DNA of 64,000 bases from Pedococcus aerophilus (GTDB taxonomy: Bacteria > Actinomycetota > Actinomycetes > Actinomycetales > Dermatophilaceae): the NCBI RefSeq assembly GCF_039532215.1, contig NZ_BAAARN010000003.1:202485-266484 (forward strand). Reading direction: 5' to 3'. The number at the start of each line of letters is the position of its first letter. The first letter of the stretch is position 1. The notes beneath the pieces are model-generated. The model made no database searches, had not been told where the DNA came from, and was given only the letters and a program-made list of their open reading frames with translations. Positions 7,241 to 17,815 of the stretch are shown in pieces. Position numbers and translations under genes: made by a program.

Positions 7241-9085
7241 TCAGTTCTTCGTGATGCGGGTCAGCGGACCCGGGGTGTACGGCGAGTTGTCCTCGAGGTA
7301 GTTCGCGAAGCCGTCGATGTCGAGACCACCGAAGTACTTGCCGGTGCCGGAGGTGAAGGCCGGGAAGCCGTCGCCGCCGTCCGCGAGGAAGTTGTTCGTC
7401 ACGACCCGGTAGGACTGGGTGTCGACGAGCGGGACGCCGTTCAGCGTGACCGCCCCGAGCGTCGTGCCCGAGTAGGTGTAGCTGAAGCCCTTGGAGACCT
7501 GGAGGATCTTGGGCGCGGTGGCGTTGAGCCCGGACCACTGCTGGGTGAGCAGCGACTTGATCTGCGCACCGGTGAGGGTCAGCGAGACCAGGTAGTTGTT
7601 GAACGGCTGGACCGTGAAGGCCTCCTCGTAGGTGACGACGCCGTCACCCTCACCCTTGGTGGCCTTGTAGGTCAGGGGCGCCCGGATGCCACCGGGGTTC
7701 ATGAAGGCGATCTGCGGCGTCTGCCCACCGGTGACGACGGTCGGGTCGGCGAGCTGGGCGTCGGCGATGAGGTCACCGAGCTGGGACTCGCCGCCGGCGT
7801 TGACGCTGCCGGGGTTCTCGGTGTTGGAGCGGCCCACGTCGGAGGTGATGGAACCCAGCACGCGACCGGCGATCGGGGCGACGAGCTTCTGGTAGTCGGT
7901 GACGAGCTTGGTCAGCTCGGGCGCCTTGGCGTCGCGCGTGACGACGACGTTGGCGCTCTTCACCGAGGTGCGGACGATGTCCTGGGTGCGACGGTCGTAC
8001 TCGAAGCTCGTGTCGGTGACGAGGCGGCCGAAGGACGACGCCGAGGTGACCATGCGCTGCTGGCCGGCCGGGTCCTTGATGTCACAGACGTACGGCGCGT
8101 GGGTGTGTCCCGAGACGACCATGTCGATGGCCGGGTCGAGGGCGCCCGCGATGTTGACGATCGGCCCGGAGAGGACGCCGCCCTTCTGGCAGGTGTAGTC
8201 GTAGTTGGCGTTGACCGAGTAGGTCTTGCCGGTCGCCGGGTCGGTCCAGTTCTGCTTGGACGCGGGGAACCCGCCCTCGTGGACGAGCACGACGATCGCG
8301 TTGACACCCTGCTTCTTGAGGACCGGGACCAGCTTGTTGGCGGTCTCGACCTCGTCGGTGAAGGTCAGGCCCTCGACACCGGCCTTGGTGACGATGTTGG
8401 GGGTGTCCTCGAGCGTCATGCCGATGAAGCCGATCTTGGCGCCGTTGACGTTCTTGATCTCGTACGGCGGCAGGATGGTCTTGTCGGTGCCGGCGTACTT
8501 GACGTTGGCCGCGAGGAACGGGAAGTCCGCGCCGGTGAAGGACTTGCCGCCGGGGCAGGAGTCCTGGTTGGCGGCGCCCGCGCCGTCGTCGAGGCAGCCA
8601 CCGGCGTCGAGGCGCTGGAGCTCCTTGTAGCCCTCGTCGAACTCGTGGTTGCCGACCGACGTGACGTCGAGGCCGACCTTGTTCATCGCCTCGATCGTGG
8701 GCTCGTCGTGGAACGCCGCCGAGAGCAGCGGGCTCGCGCCGACGATGTCGCCCGCAGCGACGGTGAGGGAGTTCTTGTGGCCCTTGCGCAGCTCGGCCAG
8801 CTTGGTGGCGAGGTACTCCACACCGCCGGCGTCGACGGTGACGTCCGCTGCGGTGGTCACGCCGCCCGCGTCGGTGACGGCCTTGTGGTCGGTGATGATG
8901 CGACCGCCGGACCCGGCCGGGGGCTCGAGGTTGCCGTGGAAGTCGTTGAACGACAGCAGCTGGATGTCGAGGGTGGGGCCGTTCTTCGCGGCGGTGGAGG
9001 TGCCACTCGCGAAGGCGACGCCCGTGGCGGCCAGCGCGGCGACGGCCACAGCGCTGGTCAGCCGCCGGGTGCGGGGTGAGGTCAT
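7241..9085 (-). CDS. Secreted bifunctional metallophosphatase / 5'-nucleotidase
   Basis: A 614-residue exported enzyme. A signal peptide with a twin-arginine-like start (SPRTRRLT) and hydrophobic core precedes a likely cleavage site near residue 33. The calcineurin-type phosphoesterase domain shows SFNDFHGNLEP (metal-binding Asp48 and His50), VGNHEFDEG near 143, VHEGG near 270 and SGHTHAPY near 326; the C-terminal 5'-nucleotidase domain covers roughly 370-580. It releases phosphate from extracellular nucleotides, fitting the phosphate-scavenging genes around it (ppk, pst, pit). It has no membrane anchor. It is divergent from mshD. Confidence 0.92.
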   Translation of the reverse strand: MTSPRTRRLTSAVAVAALAATGVAFASGTSTAAKNGPTLDIQLLSFNDFHGNLEPPAGSGGRIITDHKAVTDAGGVTTAADVTVDAGGVEYLATKLAELRKGHKNSLTVAAGDIVGASPLLSAAFHDEPTIEAMNKVGLDVTSVGNHEFDEGYKELQRLDAGGCLDDGAGAANQDSCPGGKSFTGADFPFLAANVKYAGTDKTILPPYEIKNVNGAKIGFIGMTLEDTPNIVTKAGVEGLTFTDEVETANKLVPVLKKQGVNAIVVLVHEGGFPASKQNWTDPATGKTYSVNANYDYTCQKGGVLSGPIVNIAGALDPAIDMVVSGHTHAPYVCDIKDPAGQQRMVTSASSFGRLVTDTSFEYDRRTQDIVRTSVKSANVVVTRDAKAPELTKLVTDYQKLVAPIAGRVLGSITSDVGRSNTENPGSVNAGGESQLGDLIADAQLADPTVVTGGQTPQIAFMNPGGIRAPLTYKATKGEGDGVVTYEEAFTVQPFNNYLVSLTLTGAQIKSLLTQQWSGLNATAPKILQVSKGFSYTYSGTTLGAVTLNGVPLVDTQSYRVVTNNFLADGGDGFPAFTSGTGKYFGGLDIDGFANYLEDNSPYTPGPLTRITKN

Positions 9086-9166
9086 GGATGCGTCCTTGTG
9101 CGAAAAGGGTGATCCCGGCGGTAGCCGGACCCGTGCACGCTAACCGCGCCGCTCCCCGAAGGGAAG

Positions 9167-10105
9167 ATGCATGGTGCAATGCTTTCCGTGCCTTCTCCTG
9201 CGATTCGCGTCACCGACACCCTGGACGACACACAGCGGCAACAGGTCCGTGACCTGCATGGCCGCGCCACCGCGGAGGACGGGGTGAGCGCCCTCTCCGA
9301 GCAGTCCGTGCTCCACCTCGCCTCCGGCCCGGGCCGGGTCCGCCACCTCCTGGCGTATGCAGCCGAGCAGCTCACGGGGTACGCCCAGCTCGAGGGGGTC
9401 GAGGACGCCGACGCCTCCGGTGAGCTGGTCGTCGACCCGGGGGCGCGGCTGCACGGGGTGGGGACGGCCCTGGCCCGGGCAGCGCTGGAGCACGCCCCGC
9501 AGGCCCGGATCTGGTCGCACGGCCGGCTGCCGGGTGCGGGGGCGCTGGCCGAGCGGCTAGGCCTGACCGCGGTCCGCGAGCTCCACAAGATGTCCCGCCC
9601 GCTCGGTACGGACGACCTCGACCCGGCCGCGAGCGCCCTGCCTGAGGGGTTCTCGGCGCGGGCGTTCGAGCCCGGGCGCGACGAGCAGGCCTGGCTCTCG
9701 ACCAACGCGGCGGCCTTCGCCCACCACCCGGAGCAGGGCCGGATCACGCTGGACGACCTCCGGGAGCGGATGGCGTTGCCGTGGTTCGACGCCGCGGGCT
9801 TCATCCTCGTCGTCGCCGACGACAAGCCCGACGAGGTGGCGGCCTTCCACTGGACCAAGGTCGAGGACGCCGTGGGGGAGGTCTACGTGGTCGGGGTGCA
9901 CCCGGCATACCAGGGGCGCGGGCTGGGCCGTCCTGTCACCGGCCTGGGTCTCGCGCACCTGGCCTCCCGGGGGCTGACGGAGGTGGAGCTCTACGTCGAC
10001 GGCGACAACCAGGCCGCGATACGGACCTACACCGGGCTGGGTTTCGCCAGCATCATGGTGGACGTGATGTATTCGCGCACCGTTCACGAACCACTGTCAG
10101 GATGA
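9167..10105 (+). CDS. mshD: Mycothiol synthase MshD
   Basis: A 312-residue protein of two tandem GNAT acetyltransferase domains, the architecture and length of MshD, which acetylates Cys-GlcN-Ins in the last step of mycothiol synthesis. The C-terminal catalytic GNAT has [19 protein letters not shown] as its acetyl-CoA-binding loop and [19 protein letters not shown] as the final strand-helix. The N-terminal domain is degenerate, as usual. ATG 9167 follows a purine-rich AAGGGAAG; an in-frame ATG at 9179 is the alternative. It ends four bases before ppk, as in other actinobacteria where mshD and the phosphate genes are neighbours. Confidence 0.92.
   Translation: MHGAMLSVPSPAIRVTDTLDDTQRQQVRDLHGRATAEDGVSALSEQSVLHLASGPGRVRHLLAYAAEQLTGYAQLEGVEDADASGELVVDPGARLHGVGTALARAALEHAPQARIWSHGRLPGAGALAERLGLTAVRELHKMSRPLGTDDLDPAASALPEGFSARAFEPGRDEQAWLSTNAAAFAHHPEQGRITLDDLRERMALPWFDAAGFILVVADDKPDEVAAFHWTKVEDAVGEVYVVGVHPAYQGRGLGRPVTGLGLAHLASRGLTEVELYVDGDNQAAIRTYTGLGFASIMVDVMYSRTVHEPLSG
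10071..10092 (+). promoter_or_regulatory. Weak PHO-box-like direct repeat before ppk
   Basis: Within the end of mshD, ATTCGCGCACC (10071-10081) is followed by GTTCACGAACC (10082-10092). The second unit fits the PhoP-box half-site GTTCAC; the first shares only the TTC core with correct 11-base phasing. It lies 18 bases before the ppk start. It is a weaker match than the pstS site. Confidence 0.3.
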
Positions 10106-10109
10106 GCGC

Positions 10110-12407
10110 ATGAGCGTGTCCAGCGTGCCCAGTGCAGCCGACGAGGCCGGCAGCCTCGCCGCGGAGTCCCACGACGGCAGCAACGACGGCGACTACCCCG
10201 GGCAGGAGGTGTCGATCGCGAGCGCCCAGCCCCGGGCGTCGAACGGCCGCTTCATGCGCGTGGTCCACGCGACGAACCAGCCCGACGACAGCGGCCTGCC
10301 GGGAGACCGGTTCCTCGACCGTGAGATCTCGTGGCTGCAGTTCAACGAGCGCGTCCTCCAGCTCGCTGCCGACGAGTCGGTGCCGCTGCTCGAGCGCGCG
10401 CGGTTCCTCGCGATCTTCACGTCCAACCTCGACGAGTTCTTCATGGTGCGGGTGGCCGGGCTCAAGCGCCGCATCGCCACCGGGCTCGCGATCCGCTCGG
10501 CCTCCGGCCTCGAGCCGCGTGAGGTCCTGGAGCAGATCTCGCTGGTCGCCCACGAGCTGCAGGCCATGCAGAGCGTGGTCTACAAGGACAAGGTCCAGCC
10601 CGCGCTCGAGGACGAGGGCATCTCCATCGTCCGCTGGGACGAGCTCAGCGACCCGGAGCGCGACCTGCTGACCGAGCTCTTCGCCGAGCGGGTGTTCCCC
10701 GTGCTGACGCCGCTGGCCGTCGACCCGGCGCACCCGTTCCCCTACATCTCCGGCCTCTCGCTCAACCTGGCCGTCGTCCTCGTGAACCCCAAGACGGGCA
10801 AGGAGCATTTCGCCCGCGTCAAGGTGCCGCCGCTGCTGCCGCGACTGCTCCACATCGAGCCCGAGAGCGGCGAACCGGCGACGTCCGACCTGTTCTCGAC
10901 GCGGTTCGTGCCGCTCGAGGACGTCATCGCCTCCCACCTCGACATGCTGTTCCCCGGCATGGAGGTGCGTGAGCACTTCACCTTCCGCGTCACCCGCAAC
11001 GAGGACCTCGAGGTCGAGGAGGACGACGCCGAGAACATCCTCACCGCGCTGGAGAAGGAGCTGACCCGTCGCCGGTTCGGACCGCCCGTGCGGCTCGAGG
11101 TCGACGAGCTCATCGACGACCACGTGCTCGACATGCTCGTGCGCGAGCTGGGCGTGAGCGACAGCGAGGTCTACCGCCTCCCGGCACCGCTGGACCTGCG
11201 CGGCCTCAACCTCGTCGCCGACCTCGAACGCTCCGACTTGCGCTTCGAGCCGTTCCGCGGCCAGTCCCACCCCGACCTGGCCCCGGCGGAGACGGCCAAG
11301 GCCGCAGACATCCTCGCCGTCGTCCGCGACAAGGACGTGCTGCTCCAGCACCCCTACGACTCGTTCTCGACGTCGGTGCAGTCCTTCATCGAGCAGGCTG
11401 CCGCCGACCCCAACGTCCTGGCCATCAAGCAGACGCTCTACCGCACCAGCGGCGACTCCCCCATCATCGACGCCCTCATCGACGCGGCCGAGGCCGGCAA
11501 GCAGGTGCTGGCGATCGTCGAGATCAAGGCCCGCTTCGACGAGCAGAACAACATCTCGTGGGCCCGCAAGCTGGAGCACGCCGGCGTCCACGTCGTCTAC
11601 GGCATCGTCGGCCTCAAGACGCACGCCAAGCTCTGCATGGTCGTGCGCCAGGAGAACGACGGCACGCTGCGGCGCTACTGCCACATCGGCACCGGCAACT
11701 ACAACGGCAAGACCGCGCGCATCTACGAGGACTTCGGCGTGCTCACGTCCGACGCCCAGGTCGGCGAGGACCTCGCCCGCCTCTTCAACCAGCTGTCCGG
11801 GTTCGCCCCCCGCAGCAAGTTCAAGCGGCTGCTCGTCGCACCCCGCTCGGTCCGCTCCGGGCTCATCGACCGCATCGAGATGGAGATCGAGCACGCCCAG
11901 GAGGGCCGCGGCGGACTGGTCCAGATCAAGGTGAACTCGATCGTCGACGAGCAGGTCATCGATGCGCTCTACCGCGCTTCGCAGGCCGGCGTGCACGTCG
12001 ACATCTGGGTGCGCGGCATCTGCGCCCTGCGGCCCGGAGTGCCCGGCCTGTCGGAGAACATCGAGGTCAGGTCGATCCTCGGCCGCTTCCTCGAGCACTC
12101 GCGCGTCTTCCTGTTCGGCGGGGGCGGCGAGGAGCTGGAGGTCTACATCGGCAGCGCCGACATGATGCACCGCAACCTGGACCGGCGGGTCGAGGCGTTG
12201 CTGCGCATCTCCGACCCCCGGCACGTCGAGGACCTCCAGTCGCTCATGGCCCGCGGGATGAGCGACGAGTACGCCCACTGGCGGCTCAGCGGTGACGGGC
12301 GCTGGACCCGCACGACCCTCGACGCCGACGGCCAGCCCCTGGCCGACCTCCAGGCGGCGATGATCGAGGTGCACGCCAAGCGACGGCGCAAGGCACGCCG
12401 GCGTTGA
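10110..12407 (+). CDS. ppk: Polyphosphate kinase Ppk1
   Basis: A 765-residue Ppk1, which makes inorganic polyphosphate reversibly from ATP. After an acidic N-terminal extension of about 65 residues the family begins with [18 protein letters not shown]. His505 in GLKTHAK is the expected autophosphorylated histidine, and a second conserved histidine lies in [11 protein letters not shown] (His525). Late motifs include [10 protein letters not shown] and [17 protein letters not shown]. The start at ATG 10110 follows the mshD stop by four bases. Its TGA overlaps the TTG of the downstream Nudix gene, so ppk and that gene are translationally coupled. Confidence 0.95.
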   Translation: MSVSSVPSAADEAGSLAAESHDGSNDGDYPGQEVSIASAQPRASNGRFMRVVHATNQPDDSGLPGDRFLDREISWLQFNERVLQLAADESVPLLERARFLAIFTSNLDEFFMVRVAGLKRRIATGLAIRSASGLEPREVLEQISLVAHELQAMQSVVYKDKVQPALEDEGISIVRWDELSDPERDLLTELFAERVFPVLTPLAVDPAHPFPYISGLSLNLAVVLVNPKTGKEHFARVKVPPLLPRLLHIEPESGEPATSDLFSTRFVPLEDVIASHLDMLFPGMEVREHFTFRVTRNEDLEVEEDDAENILTALEKELTRRRFGPPVRLEVDELIDDHVLDMLVRELGVSDSEVYRLPAPLDLRGLNLVADLERSDLRFEPFRGQSHPDLAPAETAKAADILAVVRDKDVLLQHPYDSFSTSVQSFIEQAAADPNVLAIKQTLYRTSGDSPIIDALIDAAEAGKQVLAIVEIKARFDEQNNISWARKLEHAGVHVVYGIVGLKTHAKLCMVVRQENDGTLRRYCHIGTGNYNGKTARIYEDFGVLTSDAQVGEDLARLFNQLSGFAPRSKFKRLLVAPRSVRSGLIDRIEMEIEHAQEGRGGLVQIKVNSIVDEQVIDALYRASQAGVHVDIWVRGICALRPGVPGLSENIEVRSILGRFLEHSRVFLFGGGGEELEVYIGSADMMHRNLDRRVEALLRISDPRHVEDLQSLMARGMSDEYAHWRLSGDGRWTRTTLDADGQPLADLQAAMIEVHAKRRRKARRR

Positions 12408-13354
12408 CCGCGCCGATCCCCGCCGCGGGCACGCTCCCGTGGCGCCGGCGCCGGGGACAGCTCGAGGTCGCGCTCGTCCACCGGCCGAAGTACGACGACT
12501 GGTCCTGGGCCAAGGGCAAGCTCGACCCGGGTGAGGCCTGGCCGGTCGCCGCGGTCCGCGAGACCGAGGAGGAGACCTCGCTGGAGGTCGGCCTCGGCCG
12601 ACCCCTGCCCACCGCGGAGTACACCGTGCTCGACGCGGCCGGGACCCCCGCGACGAAGACCGTGCACTACTGGGCCGCCGAGGCCACCAAGCCCGCCGGG
12701 GCCCTGCGCAACGAGATCGACGAGGTGCGCTGGCTCGACGTCGTGAGCGCCTCCGACCGCCTGGACTACGCCCGCGACCGCGACCAGCTCCGCGCGCTCG
12801 TGCGCGCCGACAAGGCGGGCACCCTCACCACGTGGCCGCTGGCGCTCGTGCGCCACGCGCACGCCGTGGGCCGCGGCTCGTGGTCCGGCGACGACCGGTT
12901 GCGTCCCCTCGACCGGCCCGGCACGGCCCGCGCCGCCGAGGTCTCCCGGCTCCTCGCTGCATACGGCATCACGCGGCTCGTCAGCTCGCCCTCGGTGAGG
13001 TGCGCCGACACACTGCGCCCCCATGCCGCCGCCCTGGGGGTCCCGCTGCGGACCAAGGACGGACTGAGCGAGGAGGGGTATGCCGCGGACGCCGGCCGCG
13101 CGCCGCGTCACCTCCTGCGGCTGCTCGAGCGCGGCGTGCCCGCGGCGTTGTGCAGCCACGGACCGGTCCTGCCGGACCTGCTCGGCGTGCTGCTGCCGCT
13201 GGTGCACCCCGGCGAGCCCGACGCCGCCCACGTCACCGCGACCCTCGGGACCGCCGCGACGGAGGCGATGGCCAAGGGCGAGGTCCTCGTGGCGCACCTG
13301 GTGGGCCATGGCGAGGCAGCCCGGATCGTCGCGGTGGAACGCCACTTGCCCTGA
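12404..13354 (+). CDS. MutT1-like protein: Nudix hydrolase fused to histidine phosphatase
   Basis: A 316-residue two-domain protein. Residues 1-130 form a Nudix domain with the box GKLDPGEAW...REtEEET (G-x5-E-x7-RE-x2-EE-x-G-like, the last glycine replaced by Thr-Ser). Residues 143-310 resemble a histidine phosphatase, with LVRHAHA replacing the usual RHG/RHA triad and CSHGP late. The architecture matches mycobacterial MutT1, which cleans 8-oxo-dGTP and removes diadenosine polyphosphates. It starts at TTG 12404 overlapping the ppk stop (TTGA), so it depends on ppk translation; this arrangement is conserved in Actinobacteria. Confidence 0.85.
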   Translation: MTAPIPAAGTLPWRRRRGQLEVALVHRPKYDDWSWAKGKLDPGEAWPVAAVRETEEETSLEVGLGRPLPTAEYTVLDAAGTPATKTVHYWAAEATKPAGALRNEIDEVRWLDVVSASDRLDYARDRDQLRALVRADKAGTLTTWPLALVRHAHAVGRGSWSGDDRLRPLDRPGTARAAEVSRLLAAYGITRLVSSPSVRCADTLRPHAAALGVPLRTKDGLSEEGYAADAGRAPRHLLRLLERGVPAALCSHGPVLPDLLGVLLPLVHPGEPDAAHVTATLGTAATEAMAKGEVLVAHLVGHGEAARIVAVERHLP

Positions 13355-13506
13355 CAGAACCTGCTTCGACAGGCCCTGCCCCCACAGGACCGCACGGACG
13401 CAGGCGGCGCGTCCAGCCGACAGGCCGCTGCTGACCGGGTGCTGACCTGCCGTTCACGTGGAACCCGTCCGGGAGACGGTGCTGCGCCCACCAATGTCTG
13501 GCTGCT

Positions 13507-13561
13507 GTTCACCGTGCGTTCACCCACGACGGGCCACCGTGTCACCCGACCTGCCTACCTT
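13507..13561 (+). promoter_or_regulatory. PHO box and promoter of pstS
   Basis: GTTCACCGTGC (13507-13517) is followed directly by GTTCACCCACG (13518-13528), two in-phase 11-base direct repeats that fit the actinobacterial PhoP box. TACCTT at 13556-13561 is a plausible -10 box, placing the PhoP site at the -35 region as expected of an activator. An isolated GTTCACG also occurs at 13452, five repeat lengths upstream. Confidence 0.8.
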
Positions 13562-13619
13562 CACAGTCGTCGGGCATCCCGCCCGCCCCGAATTTTCCCC
13601 TGTGAGAGGTTTGAACACC

Positions 13620-14738
13620 GTGAAGATCCAGCGTTTCGGCCTGCTGGCCAGCGTCGCCGTGGTCGGCTCCCTCGCGCTGACGGCGTGCGGCTCCGACAAC
13701 AACACCGGCACCGACGCCGCCGCGGGCGGGTCGTCCAGCTCCAGCTCGTCCGACTGCCCCACGGGCACCCTGAACGCAGAGGGTTCCTCGGCCCAGAAGA
13801 ACGCCATCGACGAGGCGATCTCCACCTTCCAGGACACCTGCGAAGGCGCCACCGTGAACTACAACCCGACCGGTTCGGGCGCGGGCATCAAGCAGTTCCT
13901 CGCCGGGCAGGTCGACTTCGCCGGTTCCGACTCCGCGCTCAAGACGGAGGAGAAGGACGGCAAGATCGAGGCGGACGAGGCCGAGACCTACTGCGGCTCC
14001 CCCGCCTGGAACCTCCCCATGGTGACCGGCCCGATCGCCGTGTCCTACAACGTCAAGGGCGTCGACAAGCTCGTCCTCACCCCTGAGGTCATCGCCAACA
14101 TCTTCAACGGCAAGGTGACCACCTGGAACGACGCGTCGATCGCCAAGATCAACTCCGGCGTGACGCTGCCGTCCGAGCCGATCAAGGTCTTCTTCCGCTC
14201 CGACGAGTCCGGGACGACCGAGAACTTCACCAAGTACCTCAGCGCCGCGGCTCCGTCCGCGTGGACCGCCGAGCCGGCCAAGAGCTGGACCGGCAAGGGC
14301 GAGGGCAAGGAGAAGTCCGCCGGTGTCGCGGGTGCCGTGAAGTCCACCGAGGGTGGTATCACCTACGCCGAGTGGTCCTACGCCAAGGACAACCAGCTCG
14401 GCATCGCCCAGATCGACAACGGCGCCGGCCCGGTCGAGCTGACCGGTGAGACCGTCGGCAAGGCCGTCGCCACCGCGAAGGCCGACGGCGAGGGCAACGA
14501 CCTGCGCCTCAAGCTCGACTACGCCACCAAGGAGGCCGGGGCCTACCCGATCAACCTGGTGACCTACGAGATCGTCTGCTCCAAGAGCAAGGATGCCGCC
14601 AAGGGTGCCCTGACGAAGGCCTTCCTCAAGCACTTCGCCTCGGAGGAGACCCAGAGCTCCCTCGAGGAGATCGGTTACGCTCCGCTTCCCGACGAGGTCC
14701 GCACCAAGGTCGACGCGGCCATCGACGCACTGTCCTGA
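13620..14738 (+). CDS. pstS: Phosphate-binding lipoprotein PstS
   Basis: A 372-residue extracellular phosphate-binding protein of the Pst ABC transporter. The lipobox LTAC near residue 22 ends the signal peptide, followed by a Ser-rich linker and the binding domain with AEGSSAQKNAI, YNPTGSGAGIKQF, FAGSDSAL and FFRSDESGTTENF, the loops that hold phosphate. GTG 13620 with GAGAGG ten bases upstream is preferred over an in-frame GTG at 13602, because the latter lengthens the n-region. It is the first gene of pstSCAB, driven from the PHO box at 13507, and is followed by a hairpin before pstC. Confidence 0.95.
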   Translation: MKIQRFGLLASVAVVGSLALTACGSDNNTGTDAAAGGSSSSSSSDCPTGTLNAEGSSAQKNAIDEAISTFQDTCEGATVNYNPTGSGAGIKQFLAGQVDFAGSDSALKTEEKDGKIEADEAETYCGSPAWNLPMVTGPIAVSYNVKGVDKLVLTPEVIANIFNGKVTTWNDASIAKINSGVTLPSEPIKVFFRSDESGTTENFTKYLSAAAPSAWTAEPAKSWTGKGEGKEKSAGVAGAVKSTEGGITYAEWSYAKDNQLGIAQIDNGAGPVELTGETVGKAVATAKADGEGNDLRLKLDYATKEAGAYPINLVTYEIVCSKSKDAAKGALTKAFLKHFASEETQSSLEEIGYAPLPDEVRTKVDAAIDALS

Positions 14739-14745
14739 ACCACCG

Positions 14746-14783
14746 GGTGAGCCGGGGCTGGACACCTCCGGCCCCGGCTCACC
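14746..14783 (+). terminator. Hairpin between pstS and pstC (likely attenuator)
   Basis: GGTGAGCCGGGGC (14746-14758) pairs perfectly with GCCCCGGCTCACC (14771-14783) around a 12-base loop. Lying seven bases after the pstS stop and inside the operon, with no U-rich tail, it is best read as a partial terminator or 3'-end stabiliser that yields more PstS than membrane subunits. Confidence 0.75.
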
Positions 14784-14819
14784 GCTGCTCCTCCTTCCCC
14801 CCACCGCGATAGGCATCAC

Positions 14820-15833
14820 GTGTCATCAGTGACCGGCGTATCCCTGGCCGACAAGACCCCCGGACCCCACGGCGGCGCACCGCTCAGCGGTGACGGCGCC
14901 GGCACCGGCCGCCTCGGCGACCGCCTCTTCGGTGGCGCGGCCAAGGGCGCCGGACTGCTCGTCATCGCCCTCGTGACCCTCGTCGGGGTCTTCCTGCTCT
15001 GGCAGGCGATCCCGGCGATCGCGAACGACAAGGTCAACTTCCTGACCTCGCGCGAGTGGTCGGTCAACGACAGCAACAACCTGCGGTTCGGCATCGTCGA
15101 GCTGCTCTGGACCACCGTGACGGTGAGCGCCATCGCGATGCTGATCGCCGTCCCCGTCGGGGTCGCCGTCGCCCTGTTCATCACGCAGTACGCCCCGACC
15201 TGGCTCTCCCGGCCGGCTGCCAGCCTCATCGACCTCCTGGCGGCGGTGCCGTCGATCGTGTTCGGCATCTGGGGCCTGCGGACGTTCGGCCCCGTGTTCG
15301 AGCCGGTGCAGAACTTCCTGCGCGACACCATCGGCTGGATCCCGCTCTTCAGCGACGCCAACATCAGCGGCGGCAGCACGATCTTGTTTGTTGGCGTCGT
15401 GCTCGCGATCATGGTCCTGCCGATCGTCACCGCCCTGTCCCGCGAGGTGTTCGCCCAGACCCCCATCACCCACCGTGAGGGCGCCCTGGCGCTCGGTGCC
15501 ACCAAGTGGGAGATGATCCGCGTCGCGGTGCTGCCGTTCGGCAAGCCCGGCGTCATCAGCGCCGCGATGCTCGGCCTGGGCCGGGCGCTCGGCGAGACGA
15601 TCGCCGTGACGATCATCCTGTCCACGCTCCCCGACGGGTCGAAGTGGACCTGGTCGCTGCTCAACGGTGGCGAGACCTTCGCCTCGCGGATCGCCAACAA
15701 CGCCGCTGAGTTCGACACCCCGCAGAAGGCGGGCGCGTTCATCGCTGCCGGCCTCGTGCTGTTCATCCTGACCTTCGTCGTCAACGCCATCGCGCGAATC
15801 GTGATCGACCGCAGGAAGGCCTTCACCGAATGA
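14820..15833 (+). CDS. pstC: Phosphate ABC transporter permease PstC
   Basis: A 337-residue inner-membrane subunit of the Pst transporter. About six transmembrane segments are present, the first at residues 42-65, with an N-terminal soluble tail of about 40 residues. The permease hallmark lies in HREGALALGATKWEMIRVAVLP, split by the EAA loop that contacts PstB, followed by GKPGVISAAMLGLGRALGETIAV. The start is GTG 14820; no strong ribosome-binding site is seen. Its last codon overlaps the pstA ATG (ATGA at 15830). Confidence 0.93.
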   Translation: MSSVTGVSLADKTPGPHGGAPLSGDGAGTGRLGDRLFGGAAKGAGLLVIALVTLVGVFLLWQAIPAIANDKVNFLTSREWSVNDSNNLRFGIVELLWTTVTVSAIAMLIAVPVGVAVALFITQYAPTWLSRPAASLIDLLAAVPSIVFGIWGLRTFGPVFEPVQNFLRDTIGWIPLFSDANISGGSTILFVGVVLAIMVLPIVTALSREVFAQTPITHREGALALGATKWEMIRVAVLPFGKPGVISAAMLGLGRALGETIAVTIILSTLPDGSKWTWSLLNGGETFASRIANNAAEFDTPQKAGAFIAAGLVLFILTFVVNAIARIVIDRRKAFTE

Positions 15834-16783
15834 CGACCTCGACTCCCGCCGTGACGTCCTCCGGCTCGACGAAGACCGCCGACTCCACCCCACCGAGCTC
15901 GCGCGGTGGCAGCCCGACGGGCCTGGGTCACAAGGCTCGTGGTCGCGCGGTCAAGGATCAGATCGCCCGCGTGGTCATGTGGGGCGCGTTCCTGCTCGCC
16001 CTGATCCCGCTCGTCTGGATCCTGTGGACGGTCGGCTCGAAGGGGTACCACCTGCTCCTCGACTCGACCTGGTGGACCAACTCCCAGCGCGGCATCACCT
16101 CGCGCCGCGAGGGCGGCGGCGCCGTCCACGCCATCCAGGGCACGCTCATCCAGGGCCTGACCACGGCGCTCATCTCGGTGCCGATCGGCGTCCTCACCGC
16201 CATCTACCTCGTCGAGTACGGGCGCGGACGCCTCGCGAAGACCGTCTCGTTCATGGTCGACATCCTCACCGGTGTCCCGTCGATCGTCGCCGGCCTGTTC
16301 GTCTACGCCCTCTGGGTGACGACGTTCGGGTTCCAGCGCGTCGGCTTCGCCGTCTGCCTCGCACTCGTGCTGCTCATGATCCCGGTCGTGGTCCGCTCGA
16401 CCGAGGAGATGCTCAAGCTCGTCCCGAACGAGCTCCGCGAGGCGTCCTACGCCCTCGGCGTGCCGAAGTGGAAGACGATCATGCGGGTCGTGCTCCCCAC
16501 GGCCTTCTCGGGCATCGTCACCGGCGTCCTGCTCGGCCTGGCCCGCGTCATGGGCGAGACCGCGCCGCTGCTCATCCTCGGGCCGTACACGAAGTCGATC
16601 GCGACGGACCTCTTCGGTGGACTCATGCCGACGCTGCCGACGATGATCAACCAGGACCGGACCGAGTCGCTGCCCGCCGCGGTCGACCGCATGTGGGCTG
16701 CCGCCCTCACCCTGATCCTGCTCGTGCTCCTGCTCAACATCGCCGGTCGCGTCGTCTCGCGCTTCGGCTCCGTGAAGAAGTAA
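15830..16783 (+). CDS. pstA: Phosphate ABC transporter permease PstA
   Basis: A 317-residue permease partner of PstC with about six transmembrane helices after a 45-residue Ser/Thr-rich tail. The EAA loop that docks to PstB is seen as [19 protein letters not shown], and [13 protein letters not shown] is the conserved helix after it. The start overlaps pstC by four bases, indicating translational coupling. The operon order pstS-pstC-pstA-pstB is the standard one. Confidence 0.93.
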   Translation: MTTSTPAVTSSGSTKTADSTPPSSRGGSPTGLGHKARGRAVKDQIARVVMWGAFLLALIPLVWILWTVGSKGYHLLLDSTWWTNSQRGITSRREGGGAVHAIQGTLIQGLTTALISVPIGVLTAIYLVEYGRGRLAKTVSFMVDILTGVPSIVAGLFVYALWVTTFGFQRVGFAVCLALVLLMIPVVVRSTEEMLKLVPNELREASYALGVPKWKTIMRVVLPTAFSGIVTGVLLGLARVMGETAPLLILGPYTKSIATDLFGGLMPTLPTMINQDRTESLPAAVDRMWAAALTLILLVLLLNIAGRVVSRFGSVKK

Positions 16784-16799
16784 AGGACGAATTCCCCTC

Positions 16800-17576
16800 A
16801 TGGCCAAGCGAATCGACGTCAGCGACCTGAACGTCTACTACGGCGCGTTCAAGGCCGTCGAAGGCGTGACGATGACCGTGGAACCGCGCTCGGTGACCGC
16901 GTTCATCGGACCCTCCGGCTGCGGCAAGTCGACGTTCCTGCGCACCCTGAACCGCATGCACGAGGTCATCCCCGGCGGTCGCGTCGAGGGCAAGGTCATG
17001 CTCGACGACCAGGACCTCTACGACTCGTCGGTCGACCCGGTGGCCGTGCGCCGCACCGTCGGCATGGTGTTCCAGCGGCCGAACCCGTTCCCGACGATGT
17101 CCATCTACGACAACGTCGCCGCGGGCCTGAAGCTCAACGGCGTCAAGGGCAAGAAGCGGCTCGACGAGGTCGTCGAGAAGTCGCTGCACGGGGCGAACCT
17201 CTGGAACGAGGTCAAGGACCGCCTCAACAAGCCCGGCGCCGGCCTCTCCGGTGGCCAGCAGCAGCGCCTGTGCATCGCCCGCGCCATCGCCGTCGAGCCG
17301 CAGGTGCTGCTCATGGACGAGCCGTGCTCGGCGCTCGACCCGATCTCCACGCTCGCGATCGAGGACCTGATCGGTGAGCTGAAGAGCCAGTACACGATCG
17401 TCATCGTCACCCACAACATGCAGCAGGCGGCGCGCGTCTCGGACCGCACGGCGTTCTTCAACCTCGCAGCGACCGGCAAGCCCGGCAAGCTGATCGAGGT
17501 CAACGACACCCAGCGCATCTTCAACAACCCGAGCGTCAAGGCCACGGAGGACTACATCTCCGGCCGCTTCGGCTGA
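16800..17576 (+). CDS. pstB: Phosphate ABC transporter ATP-binding protein PstB
   Basis: A 258-residue ABC ATPase. Walker A is GPSGCGKST near residue 40, the Q-loop VFQRPNPFP is typical of PstB, the ABC signature is [14 protein letters not shown], and Walker B is [12 protein letters not shown] followed by the H-loop VTHNM. It energises the PstCA channel. An AGGACGAATTCCCCTC stretch before the ATG holds a usable AGGA ribosome-binding site. It is the last gene of the operon; the convergent pit gene lies beyond an inserted cassette. No phoU gene follows; a DUF47 protein lies downstream instead. Confidence 0.95.
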   Translation: MAKRIDVSDLNVYYGAFKAVEGVTMTVEPRSVTAFIGPSGCGKSTFLRTLNRMHEVIPGGRVEGKVMLDDQDLYDSSVDPVAVRRTVGMVFQRPNPFPTMSIYDNVAAGLKLNGVKGKKRLDEVVEKSLHGANLWNEVKDRLNKPGAGLSGGQQQRLCIARAIAVEPQVLLMDEPCSALDPISTLAIEDLIGELKSQYTIVIVTHNMQQAARVSDRTAFFNLAATGKPGKLIEVNDTQRIFNNPSVKATEDYISGRFG

Positions 17577-17624
17577 CCCCGCCCCGCCCCCTCCCCCTGC
17601 CTCTGCCCCCTCTTCCCCCTCTTT

Positions 17625-17718
17625 CCCCTCGCCCCTCTTCCCCGACTTCGTACCCGCTGTTCCGCTCATCGCCACCGGAATTGCGGGTTTCGGCGGAACT
17701 GCGGGTACGAAGTCGGGG
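17625..17718. repeat. Left hairpin of DUF559 cassette A, with a 46-bp repeat shared in inverse with the right end
   Basis: The 46 bases at 17625-17670 recur as a perfect reverse complement at 18858-18903. The left copy also folds locally: the 26 bases at 17640-17665 pair with 17693-17718 with a single mismatch, around a 27-base loop. The core word GCGGGTACGAAGTCGGGG therefore occurs three times around this one gene. It follows pstB and could end transcription, but its size and the matching right copy point to a cassette boundary. Confidence 0.9.
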
Positions 17719-17815
17719 GAGTTGGGCGTGCACAGGTGAGCTCGGTGCACACGGCCGTCCACAGGCGCGCACGACGACATCGATCTCCCCTTCGCTGATC
17801 GCCCACGATCGGGCA

